From: Peromyscus leucopus
Lineage: Eukaryota; Chordata; Mammalia; Rodentia; Cricetidae
Assembly: GCF_004664715.2 (NCBI RefSeq)
Contig: NC_051072.1
Coordinates: forward strand, 29,161,994 to 29,225,993
Direction of reading: 5' to 3'
Length of the DNA: 64,000 nt
In this document: positions 21,682 through 32,025 of the stretch, piece by piece
Layout of the letters: each line of letters opens with the position of its first letter
Position numbering within the stretch: the stretch's first letter is position 1
The notes under the pieces: generated by a model
Databases searched by the model: none
Seen by the model: only the letters and a program-made list of their open reading frames with translations
Told to the model about the DNA's origin: nothing
Position numbers and translations under genes: made by a program

Positions 21682-22165
21682 GTCTTAGGAAGCATCAGGT
21701 CTCCTGAGATTCTGTCCAGTTTTTCTCTTCCTGGCAAAAGCCCTTTGAAGCCATGGCCAGCAGCTTAGGCACCTGGGATGGTCAGAAGCAGGATCAAGGT
21801 CAGGTAGTCTCCACCATCACAGGTCTCAAGTTCCTGTCCTTTCTTCCAGATGCTGAGCAAGCCTGTGGAGGGTTGGTCTGGCTCCTCCACATTGCCCTCT
21901 TTGTCCTTGTCCACCTCTCCTGGGGACATTTGTGGATTCTTCTGTCTCTTACTCTGGAAGACCTTTGCACCCCTCTTACTGGTATAGTTCAATCTGGGGT
22001 GATATTTGAGGCAGTCCCAGCTAGCAAGTCCACTTGGAAGAGAAAACAGTTCCCACTCAACAGACCAAAATTCTTCAAAGCGGTGGCTTGGCTCTGGGAA
22101 GGAACACAGTGGCCTGGCCGGGAATACCTTGGACTCCTTCCAGATGTGCTGTTAATAACCGACAT
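21682..22165 (-). pseudogene. Annexin-2 receptor-like gene copy, broken (unit 3)
   Basis: The ATG at 22165 and the surrounding exon align with unit 4, but two single-base losses break it. Near 22120 the run ggccggggaa of unit 4 is ggccgggaa here, shifting the frame after about 10 codons. Near 21799 caggtagtc replaces caggacggtc, shifting the last third into a frame that stops at 21765. The middle (KRGAKVFQ to LETCDGG) remains readable. The TATA box, exon-1 donor, splice acceptor and AATAAA (21556-21561) all survive, so the copy may still be transcribed. A splice-site or sequencing explanation for two separate indels seems unlikely. Confidence 0.75.
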
Positions 22166-22379
22166 ATCTTCCACAAAGCAGGCAGAATTGCTCTTTTGAC
22201 TTGGCCTCACCTGTGTAACACAAAGGACAATTCCTTGAGCATCAGATTCAGGAGTCAGTTAGTTATCTTTTTATCCTCTAACTTCTAGACCCCTCCCAAC
22301 CATTACACTGCGGGATGCTGGGGTATAAGTTCATATTCCCAGTGGTTATTTGCATTCAATAAGAATTGATATTCTGAAG

Positions 22380-22545
22380 GTCCAGGTGCTCTACACCTTT
22401 AATTGAAGCTCTGGGGATGCAGAGCCGGGGTGGCTGGATCTCTGAGTTCAAGACCAGACTGGTCTACAGAGCTAGTTCCAGGACAGCCCTGGCTACACAG
22501 GGAAACTCTGTCTTGAAAGGCAAACAAACAGAAAAATGAATTCAA
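22380..22545 (+). mobile_element. B1 SINE in the unit-3 intron
   Basis: Ancestral intronic B1. It begins aattgaagctctgggga, as in unit 4 only. Confidence 0.7.
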
Positions 22546-22639
22546 AACAAAAAGAGTGAAGATTCTCAAGTAAAATCCTATCTTCCCTGATGTGATTATC
22601 TATATCTACATATAAATGGGATTTATGAGAATGACTTAC

Positions 22640-22867
22640 AGGCTGTGGTTCAGCTAATTTCACAATGGCTGGCTGTGAACTGAAAGACCCAGAATCCAGA
22701 AGTTGCTCAGTCCACCAGGATGGATGTCTCAGCAGGTCTTCAGTAATTACTGGAATCCTAAAGAAGTAAGCTCTGATGCCAGGGAAGTAATAGACTGGCT
22801 AGCACTGTGAGAGTGAGCAGGCAGAGGGCAGAGTGAAAAAGCTTCCTTCTTCCCTGTTCTTATATAG
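22640..22867 (-). promoter_or_regulatory. TATA promoter and non-coding exon 1 (unit 3)
   Basis: TATATAAG on minus at 22867-22860 and splice donor GTAAGT from 22639. The features are intact although the coding exon is broken. Confidence 0.6.
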
Positions 22868-23139
22868 GCTCCCAGCAGAGGTGTGGCCCAGAATAAGGGT
22901 GTGTCTTCCTGCCTGGAAATCTGCCTTAAAGTCAAGTCTTTTAGAGTCCAGCTCTGGTTAAAGGTGTTTGTTCTCACAGCTGAGTCCTTATGACAAATTT
23001 CACCTTTTGGTGGTTTGTATCACCGGCCTCTCTGACATCTCAGAGTGGGAGATAAAAAGTTCTAAGTTGTGTTTTTACTAAGTATATCTGATTACAGTTA
23101 GGTCTGTCCTGGTTTTTTTGTTTTTGTTTTTTTATTTAG

Positions 23140-23300
23140 TTTTTAGTTTTTCGAGAAAGGGTTTCTCTGTGTAGTTTTGGTGTCCTGACCTGCTTCTCAC
23201 TCTGTAGACCAGGCTGGCCTCGAACTTACAGAGATCTGCCTGGCTCTGTCTCCCGAGTACTAGGATTGAAGGTGTGTACCACTGCCGCCAGGCTTGTCCT
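23140..23300 (-). mobile_element. B1 SINE
   Basis: Reverse B1 (ttcgagaaagggtttctctgtg), orthologous to 9.91 and 29.90 kb. Confidence 0.75.
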
Positions 23301-23489
23301 GGCTTTAGGATAGTTATTTTCATGTGTTGTTTTGCAGACATAAAAAGAAATGAACTAAGTAACAAAACTTGTAGACACTTGGAATTGGGTAACCTATAGT
23401 CTGTCCCTGGAGAAGTCAGATGCTCCACTAGCCACAGTCTGTAGTTCTCATGGAAAGATGAGGCCTTGAGAGGATGCATAGTTTTATGG

Positions 23490-23625
23490 TGGGAGGGAAC
23501 AGGGCTTCTCTGTGTAACCCTGGCTGTCCTGGAACTTGCTCTGTAGACCAGGCTGGCCTTGAACTCACTGAGATCCACCTGCCTCTGTCAACTGAGTGCT
23601 GGATTATAGGCAGGCTCCAGCACTG
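23490..23625 (-). mobile_element. B1 SINE
   Basis: Reverse B1, the homologue of 10.25, 16.69, 30.28 and 36.93 kb. Confidence 0.75.
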
Positions 23626-23763
23626 CCTAGAGCCAGAGGACTCTATATTCAACCAACCTAATCACTGCTCTCCCTATTTTCTTCCTATTTCTCCATTCTA
23701 ATAAATTTGGGCAGTGCCTTCCCTAAGGATTCAGTTTTCACCTTAACAGAATTAGGCTCTGAA

Positions 23764-23852
23764 CCAATTGCTATGCAAATACTTGCTAATCCTCACAGGG
23801 TTGGATTTTGGTATCTGTAGTCACCTCCCCTAGAACAAACACTACATAAAAG
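23764..23852 (+). promoter_or_regulatory. CCAAT-octamer-TATA promoter (unit 3)
   Basis: CCAAT at 23764-23768, a perfect octamer ATGCAAAT at 23773-23780 and CATAAAAG at 23845-23852. Order and spacing are kept in unit 4. Octamers of this form bind POU-family factors. The promoter faces away from the minus-strand TATA promoter at 22.86 kb, so the two form a divergent pair about 1 kb apart. Confidence 0.6.
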
Positions 23853-23879
23853 CAGCTTCAGGGTTGGAGAGCATCCCCT

Positions 23880-24930
23880 GCCTCTTAGCCAGCTCTGCTG
23901 CTTAGCCAGGTTGGGTAGCTGAAGCTCTAATGCTTGCTCTCCACCAGCCTTGGAGGAGCTGACTGGAAGGAGGTACTACCCAGAGCCCTACATGCCACCC
24001 AACATGAACCAAGAACAGGCTTGGGCCTGGGCACTGGATAATTTTGAGGCTGAGGCATCCCTCCTGCCAGGACCCCCAATGTCGTGAAAGTGTGAACCCC
24101 AGCCTAGTCACACTGCTGGATGGAGCCACCTTTGGAGCTGAGAGGGGACAGAAGCCCTGTAGAGAGCCATGTGTCAAGGAGCAAAGACTGAACCTGCAGA
24201 GAGGTCTTGGGCTCCTCAAGAAGTAGGAGGTGCTTCCAGGAGAGGGGCTCCCTGGGCTCTGAACCAGCCTGAAGATGACTGAGCCCACAGCAGTGGAGAG
24301 ACATGTTCTCAGGGGCAATGCTGAAAACTACTAAAAGCAGAGACCTACACAAGGGAGAACCCTGGAAAGAAAAGTCACCCAAGACATAGATAATATCCAC
24401 CAGGGCATTCCTTCAAACTATTCCCTGGAAGGAACCAGAGAAACTTGGTGAGCGCCTCCTGCTGTCTCTGGGGACTTATGACAGGGACTGTGCCCTGCAT
24501 GCCTAGGAGCCTTGAAGTCTATTTGTCCTCTTGACTATTCAGAGGTTTCTCTTCTTACAATTAATATGTTAAGGAATTCATTCTTAAATCTATGTAGACT
24601 ACTTACATTCTGATGGAAAGTGAGCATAATTAAAATCTTTCCTCTCCACCACCTGTGAAATTCTTTTTCCAGGGCAAAGTCAGAATTGGAGTCTGGGATA
24701 GGAAGTGGTTAATAATCAAGTCAGAGTATGGATTTCCCAGTGAGTGTGGGTGGAGTTTGTGGGGGTGTTGGAAGGTGTCATACTAATAGGGTTGGTAGGG
24801 ACACATGGGTGGCCCACTTTCTTGGATTTCTTACTTAAATAGGGTTTATTTATATACTTTATATACATAGTAGATAATATATATGTATATTATAAATAGT
24901 TTACTATAAATATATGTATATTAAATAAAG
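23880..24930 (+). other. Putative plus-strand transcription unit (unit 3)
   Basis: About 25-30 nt after the TATA-like box begins a GC-moderate, SINE-free segment that unit 4 keeps almost unchanged. It ends near an AATAAA at 24924-24929. I do not recognise a product. The first ATG frame (23992-24087) gives a 31-residue peptide with MNQEQAWAWALDNFEAEA. Another frame is open from 24044 to 24226 but has no ATG. The differences from unit 4 within the short ORF mostly change amino acids, so a non-coding RNA is at least as likely as a peptide. It could also be a retrocopy fragment of an unknown gene. Confidence 0.4.
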
Positions 24931-24954
24931 ATTCTTTTCCAAAAAAAATTCCTT

Positions 24955-25090
24955 CAGAGCCAGGGGTAGCTGTGTACACCTTTAATCCAGTGCTCTGCAG
25001 ACAAGCAGATCTCAGTTCAAGGCCAGACTGCTCCACATAGTGAGTTCCAGGGCAGCAAGAGCTACATTGTGAGACCCCATCTCAAAAGGG
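24955..25090 (+). mobile_element. B1-like SINE
   Basis: Divergent plus-oriented B1 (agccaggggtagctgtgtacacc to gagaccccatctcaaa), shared with unit 4 at 31.89 kb. Confidence 0.7.
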
Positions 25091-25800
25091 AGGGCTGTTT
25101 TCAGGTTGGGTAGGGAGATTGACTGACAAGGATTTCAGGGGTCAGGTTCTTTCATAATGCCAGCCACTTGCAAGGGTGTGGGGTGGTGTCTGTGTGCAGG
25201 ATTATGGTAAAGATAAGTAGCAACCCTCAGAACAAAGGAAATCCTTATGTTAATAGTCTTTAGAGGGTGAGGGCTCTGAGCTTGGCAGATCAGTGAAGGG
25301 ATTGGACAGGACACAAAGCAGGAACTTAGAAAGCTCACCACACTGTCCACTCTAGGACAAGCCAGGAGTGGAGCAGCCTAGGGAAGGTGTTAATGGGATG
25401 TAAGGGGTGCTAATGCCCTCTACAGGAGCAGCCACAGGTCTAACAGTTCAGAGATCCCAGAGTGAGAAGGGGAGTGTGAATCCAGGGACAGTGGTGGCCT
25501 GGATGAGATCTGGATACCTGGACACTATTTATTTATTTATTAGGATCCCAGCACAATTCATGTCGTCCCTGAATTTCATGTTTAACACTTATGCTTAGTT
25601 TCCTCATTGGTAAAGCAATGTGGCCCTGTGATACCCTCCATCCGGGTGTTTAGTGAACTAACCGTTACCCCAGCCTCTTTCATGCTCCAGGACCAACTAA
25701 TCCCCTTCCTCACTCCACTCACCCCAACACAATCCGGAGATGAAGATCAATGATGTGTATTAAAAAGCATGAACTCTGAGTCCATTAAAATTTTTTTCTT
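25090..25800. other. Unit 3/4-specific sequence without recognised gene
   Basis: Low-repeat sequence, nearly the same as 32.03-32.74 kb. I find no open frame of note, no splice pattern and no RNA gene. It may be the 3' continuation of the plus-strand unit. Confidence 0.4.
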
Positions 25801-25804
25801 GCTG

Positions 25805-25934
25805 GGCAGTGGTGGTGCCTGTCTGATAGGATGGCAGATCTCTGTGAGCCAGCCTGGGCTACATAGCAGGGTGCAGGAGTGTCAGTGAATCAGGGCAACA
25901 AGAGAAACCCTGTTTAGAAATTCCAGAAACCAAA

Positions 25935-25981
<47 letters not shown>

Positions 25982-26035
25982 GAAGGAAGGAAGAAAAGAA
26001 AAAAAAAAAAAAAAAGAAAAGAAAAAAAGAAAGGC
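25805..26035 (+). mobile_element. B1-like SINE with expanded (GAAA)n tail
   Basis: Plus-oriented B1 (ctgggcagtggtggtgcctg) whose tail has become about 14 GAAA units plus GGAA and A-rich variants (25936-26033). It sits at the unit 3/4 junction. Confidence 0.8.
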
Positions 26036-26221
26036 TTCCGAGTGTTTTTTTACTTCCTTAAAGAATTTTTGACATTGAAAATATTTTCCCTGTTTTCTTA
26101 GTTAGTAGTAAGTAACCATGGTCCCAAATAGTCCATAAGCACAACAGGAGGGTCACCACTATCTGTAGTGGTCCATTTTTGCCCTTTTACAAGATAAGCT
26201 TGGCTCAATCATTTAGGCTTT

Positions 26222-26435
26222 TTGTTTGTTTTTTTTGTTTGTTGCTTGCTTGTTTGTTTGCTTGTTTGTTTGTTTGTTTGTTTGTTTTTGACATGGTGAG
26301 ACAGGGTTTCTGTATATGTCCTGGCGATCCTGAAATTGTGTTTGTAGACCACGTGGGCCTTGAACTCACAGAGGTCCCTTTGTCTCTCTCCAGAGATGTG
26401 TTGCCATTAAAGGCCTATGCCATCATGCCAAGCTA
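26222..26435 (-). mobile_element. B1 SINE with long (GTTT/GCTT)n tail
   Basis: Reverse B1, the homologue of 6.27 and 11.13 kb. Its tail complement has expanded to about 60 nt. Confidence 0.75.
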
Positions 26436-26754
26436 GGTTCAATAGTGTATAAAGAAAGTGGATTTACTTTTATACCAGATTTGGAAGTTCAAGGACATGG
26501 TGCTAAGACAGACAGTCTCACTAATACTCAGTTGTTTTAGAATCAATTCTGATTTCCATGCCTGTGGTGATATTTCATTTGTGCTGAAATTTGCTGATTT
26601 TTTATTTGTGTGTTAATAAATAAAGTTTGCCTAGAGATCAAAGGTAATAGCAAGCCATTTTAAGGAATACACAAAAGTCAGGCAGTGGTAGTACAAGCCC
26701 TTAATCTGATCACTTGGCAGACACGTCTTCTGTGTGTTCAAGGACACACTAGGG

Positions 26755-26945
26755 ACAAGCATTGGAACACACGCCTTTAATCCCAGCACTCTGGAGGTAG
26801 AGTCAGGTGGATTTTGTGAGTTCTTTGAATTCAACCTGGTCTACAGAGGGAGAGCCTGTACAGGCAACAAAAATACACAGAGAAACCCTGTCTCCAAAAA
26901 CAAACAAACAGACAAAAACACAACAAACAAACAACATTTTCAATT
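26755..26945 (+). mobile_element. B1 SINE
   Basis: Plus-oriented B1 with a CAAA-rich tail, the homologue of 6.77 kb. Confidence 0.8.
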
Positions 26946-27209
26946 AAAAAATAAAAAATAAAAAAGACAGACTCTCCAGAGCAGCCCTGGATGGCCCTAG
27001 AGGGTTTCCCCACTCTTTAGCCTGTGATCTCTCACTCAGGAAGAACTCAGGAATGTTGGCTTCTGGGATATGTAGGCAAAACAGATAATGGTTTACTCTA
27101 GAACATTGCATTTAAAGGAAATTTTGGGTTAGAGGGAAACATGTGTTGGATATGAGAGAGTAATTTTATATGATGTGCTTTATTGCTGTGAGACATTTCT
27201 CTTCCACCT

Positions 27210-27370
27210 GGGTGTTTGTTTGTTTGTTTGTTTTGAGACAGTGTATTTCCATGAAACCCTGGCTGTCCTGAAACTCCTATGTATACTAGGCTAGTCTCTA
27301 ATCAGAGATCACCCCAGCCTCTGTGTCCTGAATGCTGGGATTAAAGGCATAGGCCACCATTCCTGGCTGT
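27210..27370 (-). mobile_element. B1 SINE
   Basis: Reverse B1, the homologue of 7.23 and 12.19 kb. Confidence 0.75.
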
Positions 27371-27519
27371 ATTTTTTTTTTTGAGAAAAAAAAATATTTG
27401 GATATATTTGCTCAGGAGTGGTGGTGTATATTTTTCAATATTACTAAATTTTGAAATTTTGATCATTCAACTTTATTTAAATGTTTTAGTTGGTTAGTTG
27501 ATTAGTTAGTTACTTAGTT

Positions 27520-27660
27520 TTTTCAAGACCCAGGTCTCTCTGTGTAGTCTTGTCTGTCCTTGAACTCACTCTGTATGCCTGGCTGGCCTGGAACTCAGAT
27601 ATCCACCTGCCTCTGCCTCCAGAGTGCTGGCATTAAAGGTATGCTCCACCACTGCCCAGC
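27520..27660 (-). mobile_element. B1 SINE
   Basis: Reverse B1, the intact homologue of the one truncated at 20.735 kb. Confidence 0.75.
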
Positions 27661-27871
27661 ATCTTTTCTGTCTTATTTGTGTGTGTTACTCATGATGTGC
27701 ATGTGAATGCAGGCATGCTAGAGACACAGCTCCTTGTGGAGGTCCGGGGACAACCACCAAGAGTCAGTACTCCTTCCACCAGGGGAGTCAGAGGATCAAT
27801 CTCAGGTTCTAAGTCTGTGGGTAATTGGTTTTTTTGTTTGTTGAGTCATTTCAACTTTGCAGCATTTTTAT

Positions 27872-27927
27872 ATCCATCCATCCATCCATCCATCCATCCA
27901 TCCATCCATCCATCCATCCATCCATAT
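27872..27927. repeat. (ATCC)n microsatellite
   Basis: About fourteen uninterrupted units, the purest of the five homologous arrays. Confidence 0.95.
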
Positions 27928-28305
27928 ATTGCCCACTGTGGATTTTCTTGACAATCTCCATGAGCTCCTTACTCCTAAACCAAGATGCAAAGCTAGTGTA
28001 CCCAGCCAGAGCAACCACACCCGCATGAGGTTGTGACAGTTTTCCACTAGGTGGCAGCCGAGGTACAAGCCTGATAGCCCAGGCTCAAAAATTCCTCCTC
28101 TCTAAAGCAAGGTTTCATGCTTGTGCCTTTCTCCTGGGGATGCCTACCAAGGTCCCTGGAGGACTTTCTTTATAAAGAAGAACCAAAGTTTTCCCTGTGA
28201 GCAACATGGGAAAACAGTAGTGCATCTTCCTCTATGTCCACTCCACCCTTCACCTTTTTCCTAGGCCATCCCAAGAACAACACAAATTACCAAGTGTTTA
28301 GCACT

Positions 28306-28311
28306 TTTATT
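28306..28311 (-). terminator. Poly(A) signal AATAAA of the unit-4 gene
   Basis: Canonical minus-strand hexamer about 125 nt past the stop. Confidence 0.6.
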
Positions 28312-28435
28312 AGGAAAACAGAAAAAAAAATGAATACAGACATCTGCAAAGACAAAAACTGCCTTTGCATGTGGAGCAGAAGCAGGGTGTTGCTGTAATA
28401 GCTGGAGCTGACAGACAACCCCCTAATTGCAAGTC

Positions 28436-28918
28436 TTAGCAGGCATCAGGTCTCCTGAGATTCTGTTGGGTTTTTCTCTTCCTGCCAAAAGCCCTTTGAA
28501 GCCATGGCCAGCAGCTTAGGCACCTGGGATGGTCAGAAGCAGGATCAGGGTCAGGACAGTCTCCACCATCATAGGTCTCAAGTTCCTGTCCTTTCTTCCA
28601 GGTGCTGAGCAAGCCTGTGGAGGGTTGGTCTGGCTCCTCCACATTGCTGTCTTTGTCCTTGTCCACCTCTCCTGGGGACATTTGTGGATTCTTCTGTCTC
28701 TCACTCTGGAAGACATCTACACTCCTCTTCATGGCACTGTTTGGTCTGGGGTGGTATCTGAGGCAGTCCCAGCTATCATGTGCACTTGGAAGAGAAAACA
28801 ATTCCCACTCAAAAGACCAAAATTCTTCAAAGCGGTGGCTTGGCTCTGGGAAGGAACACAGTGGCCTGGCCGGGGAATACCTTGGACTCCTTCCAGATGT
28901 GCTGTGAAGAACCGACAT
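28436..28918 (-). CDS. Annexin-2 receptor-like protein, unit 4
   Basis: Open frame of 160 codons from the shared ATG. The N-terminal third differs from units 1, 2 and 5: seven residues around 11-17 are missing, PWPL/SWPL is replaced by ARPL, and the PC of the LPCG motif is lost (LPSAHDSWD). From SWDCLRYHPRPNSAMKR onward it matches the others, including VEEPD, WKKGQELETYDGG and PRCLSCWPWLQRAF, then a tail in the unit-1 type frame (TQQNLRRPDAC). The exon starts at 28963, and unlike the other copies the frame stays open back to the splice acceptor, so a longer N-terminus is possible if an alternative first exon supplied an ATG. Promoter, donor, acceptor and poly(A) signal are present. Loss of N-terminal family residues makes this the likeliest of the open copies to have drifted. 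Confidence 0.52.
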   Translation of the reverse strand: MSVLHSTSGRSPRYSPARPLCSFPEPSHRFEEFWSFEWELFSLPSAHDSWDCLRYHPRPNSAMKRSVDVFQSERQKNPQMSPGEVDKDKDSNVEEPDQPSTGLLSTWKKGQELETYDGGDCPDPDPASDHPRCLSCWPWLQRAFGRKRKTQQNLRRPDAC

Positions 28919-29124
28919 ATCTTCCACAAAGTGGACAGAACTGCTCTGTCGTCTTGAATTCACCTATGTACACAGTGGACAATTCCTTGAGCATCAGATT
29001 CAGAAGTCAGTTATCTTTTTATCCTCTAACTTGTAGACCCCTCCCAACCATTGTACTGTGGGATGCTGGGTTATAAGTTCATATTCCCAACAGTTATTTG
29101 CATTCAATAAGAATTGATATTCTG

Positions 29125-29290
29125 AAGGTCCAGGTGATGTACACCTTTAATCGAAGCTCTGGAGATGCAGAGCCAGGGGTGGCTGGATCTCTGAGTTCAA
29201 CACCAGACTGGTCTACAGAGCTAGTTCCAGGACAGCCCTGGCTACACAGGAAAACTCTGTCTTGAAAGGCAAACAAACAGAAAAATGAAT
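29125..29290 (+). mobile_element. B1 SINE in the unit-4 intron
   Basis: Ancestral intronic B1, closest to the unit-3 copy (both read aatcgaagctctgg or aattgaagctctgg). Confidence 0.7.
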
Positions 29291-29388
29291 TCAAAACAAA
29301 GAGAGTGAAGATTCTCAAGTAAAATCCTATCTTCCCTGATGTGATTATCTATATCTACATATAAATGGGATTTATGAGAATGACTTAC

Positions 29389-29616
29389 AGACTGTGGTTC
29401 AGCTAATTCCACAATGGCTGGCTGTGAACTTAAAGATCCAGAATCCAGAAGTTGGTCAGTCTACCAGGATGGATGTCTCAGCAGGTCTTCAGTAATCTCT
29501 GGAATCCTAAGGAAGTAAGCTCTGATGCCAGGGAAGTAATAGCCTGGGTAGCACTGTGAGAGTGAGCAGGCAGAGGGCAGAGTGAAAAAGCTTCCCTCTT
29601 CCCTGTTCTTATATAG
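29389..29616 (-). promoter_or_regulatory. TATA promoter and non-coding exon 1 (unit 4)
   Basis: TATATAAG on minus at 29616-29609 and donor TCT|GTAAGT from 29388. The exon has no ATG. Confidence 0.62.
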
Positions 29617-29894
29617 GCCCCCAGCAGAAGGTGTGGCCCAGATTAAGGGTGTGTCTTCCTGCCTGGAAATCTGCCTTAAAGGCAAGTCTTTTAGAGTCTA
29701 GGCCTGGATTAAAGGTGTTTGTTATCCCAGCTGAGTCCTTATGACAAATTTCACCTTTTGGTGGATTGTGTCACCAGCCTCTCTGACATCTCAGAGTGGG
29801 AGATAAAAAGTTCTAAGTTGGGTTTTTACTAATTACACTTGATTGAGGTTAGTTCTGTCCTGTGATTATTTTATTTTAATTTGTTTTTATTTTA

Positions 29895-30070
29895 TTTTGT
29901 TTTTAGTTTTTTGAGATAGTTTTTTTTTTTTTTTTCTGGTAGTTTTGGTACCTGTCCTGGTTCTCTAGACTAGGATCTCTGTAGACCAGGCTGGCCTTGA
30001 ACTTACAGAGATCTGACTGGCTATGTCTCACAATTACAGCGATTGAAGGCATATACCACTGCCCCTAGGC
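29895..30070 (-). mobile_element. B1 SINE (degraded)
   Basis: Reverse B1 with a poly-T insertion and several substitutions, the homologue of 9.91 and 23.14 kb. Confidence 0.65.
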
Positions 30071-30274
30071 CTGTCCTGGGTTTAGAATAATTATTTGCAT
30101 GTGTTGTTTTGCAGCCATAAAAAGAAATAAACTAAGTAACAAAACTTGTAGACACTTGGAATTAGGTAACCTATAGTTTGTCCCTGGAGAAGACAGATGC
30201 TCCACTAGCCACAGTCTGTAGTTCTCATGGAAAGATGAGGCCTTGAGAAGATGCATAATTTTATGGTGGGAGGG

Positions 30275-30410
30275 GAACAGGGCTTCTCTGTGTAACCCTG
30301 GCTGTCCTGGAACTTGCTCTGTAGACCAGGCTGGCCTTGAACTCACTGAGTTCCACCTGCCTATGTTCTCAAGTGTTGGGATTAGAGGTGTCTCCACTAC
30401 TGCCTAGAGG
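30275..30410 (-). mobile_element. B1 SINE
   Basis: Reverse B1 upstream of the octamer promoter, ancestral to the units. Confidence 0.7.
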
Positions 30411-30539
30411 CAGAGGACTTTTTATTCAACCAAACTAATTACTGTTCTCCCCACTTCCTGCCCATTTCTCTATTCCAAGAAATTTGGGCAATACCTTCCC
30501 TAAGGATTCAGTTTTCACCTTAACAGATTAGGCTCTGAA

Positions 30540-30627
30540 CCAATCACTATGCAAATAGGTGCTAATCCTACAGGGTTGGATTTTGGTATCTGTATTCACC
30601 TCCCCTAGAACAAACACTACATAAAAG
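30540..30627 (+). promoter_or_regulatory. CCAAT-octamer-TATA promoter (unit 4)
   Basis: CCAAT at 30540-30544, perfect ATGCAAAT at 30549-30556 and CATAAAAG at 30620-30627. The octamer is intact here and in unit 3 but mutated in unit 1, where the downstream body is gone. Confidence 0.6.
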
Positions 30628-30654
30628 CAGCTTCAGGGTTGGAGAGCATCCCCT

Positions 30655-31885
30655 GCCTCTTAGCCAGCTCTGCTGCTTAGCCAGGTTGGGTAGCTGAAGC
30701 TCTAATGCTTGCTCTCCACCAGCCTTGGAGGAGCTGACTGGAAGGAGGTACTACCCAGAGCCCTACATGACACCAAACATGAACCAAGAACAGGCTTGGG
30801 CCTGGGCACTGGATAATTTTGAGGCTGAGGCATTCCTCCTGCCAAGACCCCCAGTGCCATGAAAGTGTGAACCCCAGCCTAGTCACACTGCTGGATGGAG
30901 CCACCTTTGGAGCTGAGAGGGGACAGAAGCCCTGTAGAGAGCCATGTGTCAAGGGGCAAAGACTGAACCTGCAGAGAGGCCTTGGGCTCCTCAAGAAGTA
31001 GGAGGTGCTTCCAGGAGAGGGGCTCCCTGGGCTCTGAACCAGCCTGAAGATGACTGAGCCCACAGCAGTGGAGAGACATGTTCCCAGGGGCAATGCTGGA
31101 AACTACTATAAACCCAGACCTATACGAGCGAGAAACTTGGAAAGAGAAGTCATCCAAGACATGGATGGTGTCCACCAGGGCATCCTTTAGTCTATTTCCT
31201 GGAAGGAACCAGAGAAATTTGGTGAGCGCCTCCTGCTGTCTCTGGGGACTTTTGACAGGGACTGTGCCCTGCATGCCTAGGAGCCTTGAAGTGTATTGTG
31301 TCTTCCTGACTTTTCAAAGGTTTCTCTTCTTACAATTAATATGTTAAGGAATTCTTTCTTAAATCTATGTAGACTACTTACATTCTGATGGAAAGTGAGC
31401 ATAATTAAAATCTTTCCTCTCTACCACCTGTGAAATTCTTTTCTGGGGTAAAGTCAGGATTGGAGTCTGGGATAGAAAGTGGTTAATAATCAAGTCAGAG
31501 ATGGATTTCCCAGTGAGTGTGGGTGGAGTTTGTGGGGTGTTGGGAAGATGTGGATACTAACAGGGTCGGTTGGGACACGTGGGTGGCCCACTTGCTCAGA
31601 TTCCTTAATGAAATATGGTTTTCCGGAAGAGGGCAAGAGAAACCATGAACACAGTCTCCAGAGTGGGACCTGTCAGTGATCTGCAGGCTGCTGTGCAAGG
31701 AAGGAGCAATCTGAGGAGTGACAGGTGTCAGTCCAGGAGCGGACAGAACACTTCCCTGTAAGCCCCGCCCATTTCAGATTATCTGCTTAGTTTGAGTACA
31801 AGATCAACAAATGGGAGGCGCATGGATGGGGTCAAGGAACAACAACAGGAATCTATGGTTTATAATATAAATAGTGAATAAAGAT
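30655..31885 (+). other. Putative plus-strand transcription unit (unit 4)
   Basis: Homologue of 23.88-24.93 kb, with AATAAA at 31877-31882. The short ORF (30767-30862, 31 residues) keeps its length and the core MNQEQAWAWALDNFEAEA, with five replacements elsewhere. The alternative frame 30819-31001 also stays open. A 150-bp segment (31.62-31.77 kb) is present here that the unit-3 copy replaces with AT-rich sequence. The product is unknown. Confidence 0.4.
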
Positions 31886-31889
31886 TCCT

Positions 31890-32025
31890 TCAGAACCAGG
31901 GGTAACTGTGTACACCTTTAATCCCAGTGCTCTGCAGACAAGCAGATCTCAGTTCAAGGCCAGACTGCTCCACATAGTGAGTTCCAGGGCAGCAAGAGCT
32001 ACATTGTGAGACCCCATCTCAAATG
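31890..32025 (+). mobile_element. B1-like SINE
   Basis: Homologue of 24.955 kb. Confidence 0.7.

Larger units (their letters stand above)
20735..26040 (+). repeat. Segmental duplication unit 3
   Basis: Closely resembles unit 4 over the whole span: tetranucleotide array, gene copy (broken here), TATA promoter, two B1s, octamer promoter, the plus-strand transcribed body, a plus B1, 700 nt of unique-looking sequence and the terminal B1/GAAA. Its left edge is truncated in a B1. Confidence 0.75.

Noticed and set aside
23773..23780. Octamer plus TATA as a histone gene promoter
   Set aside because: No histone-fold coding sequence and no histone 3' stem-loop downstream.
23902..24318. 138-codon minus-strand frame, repeated at 30677-31093
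   Set aside because: Starts without ATG and lies antisense to a segment whose promoter elements point to plus. It is conserved only because the two units are recent duplicates.
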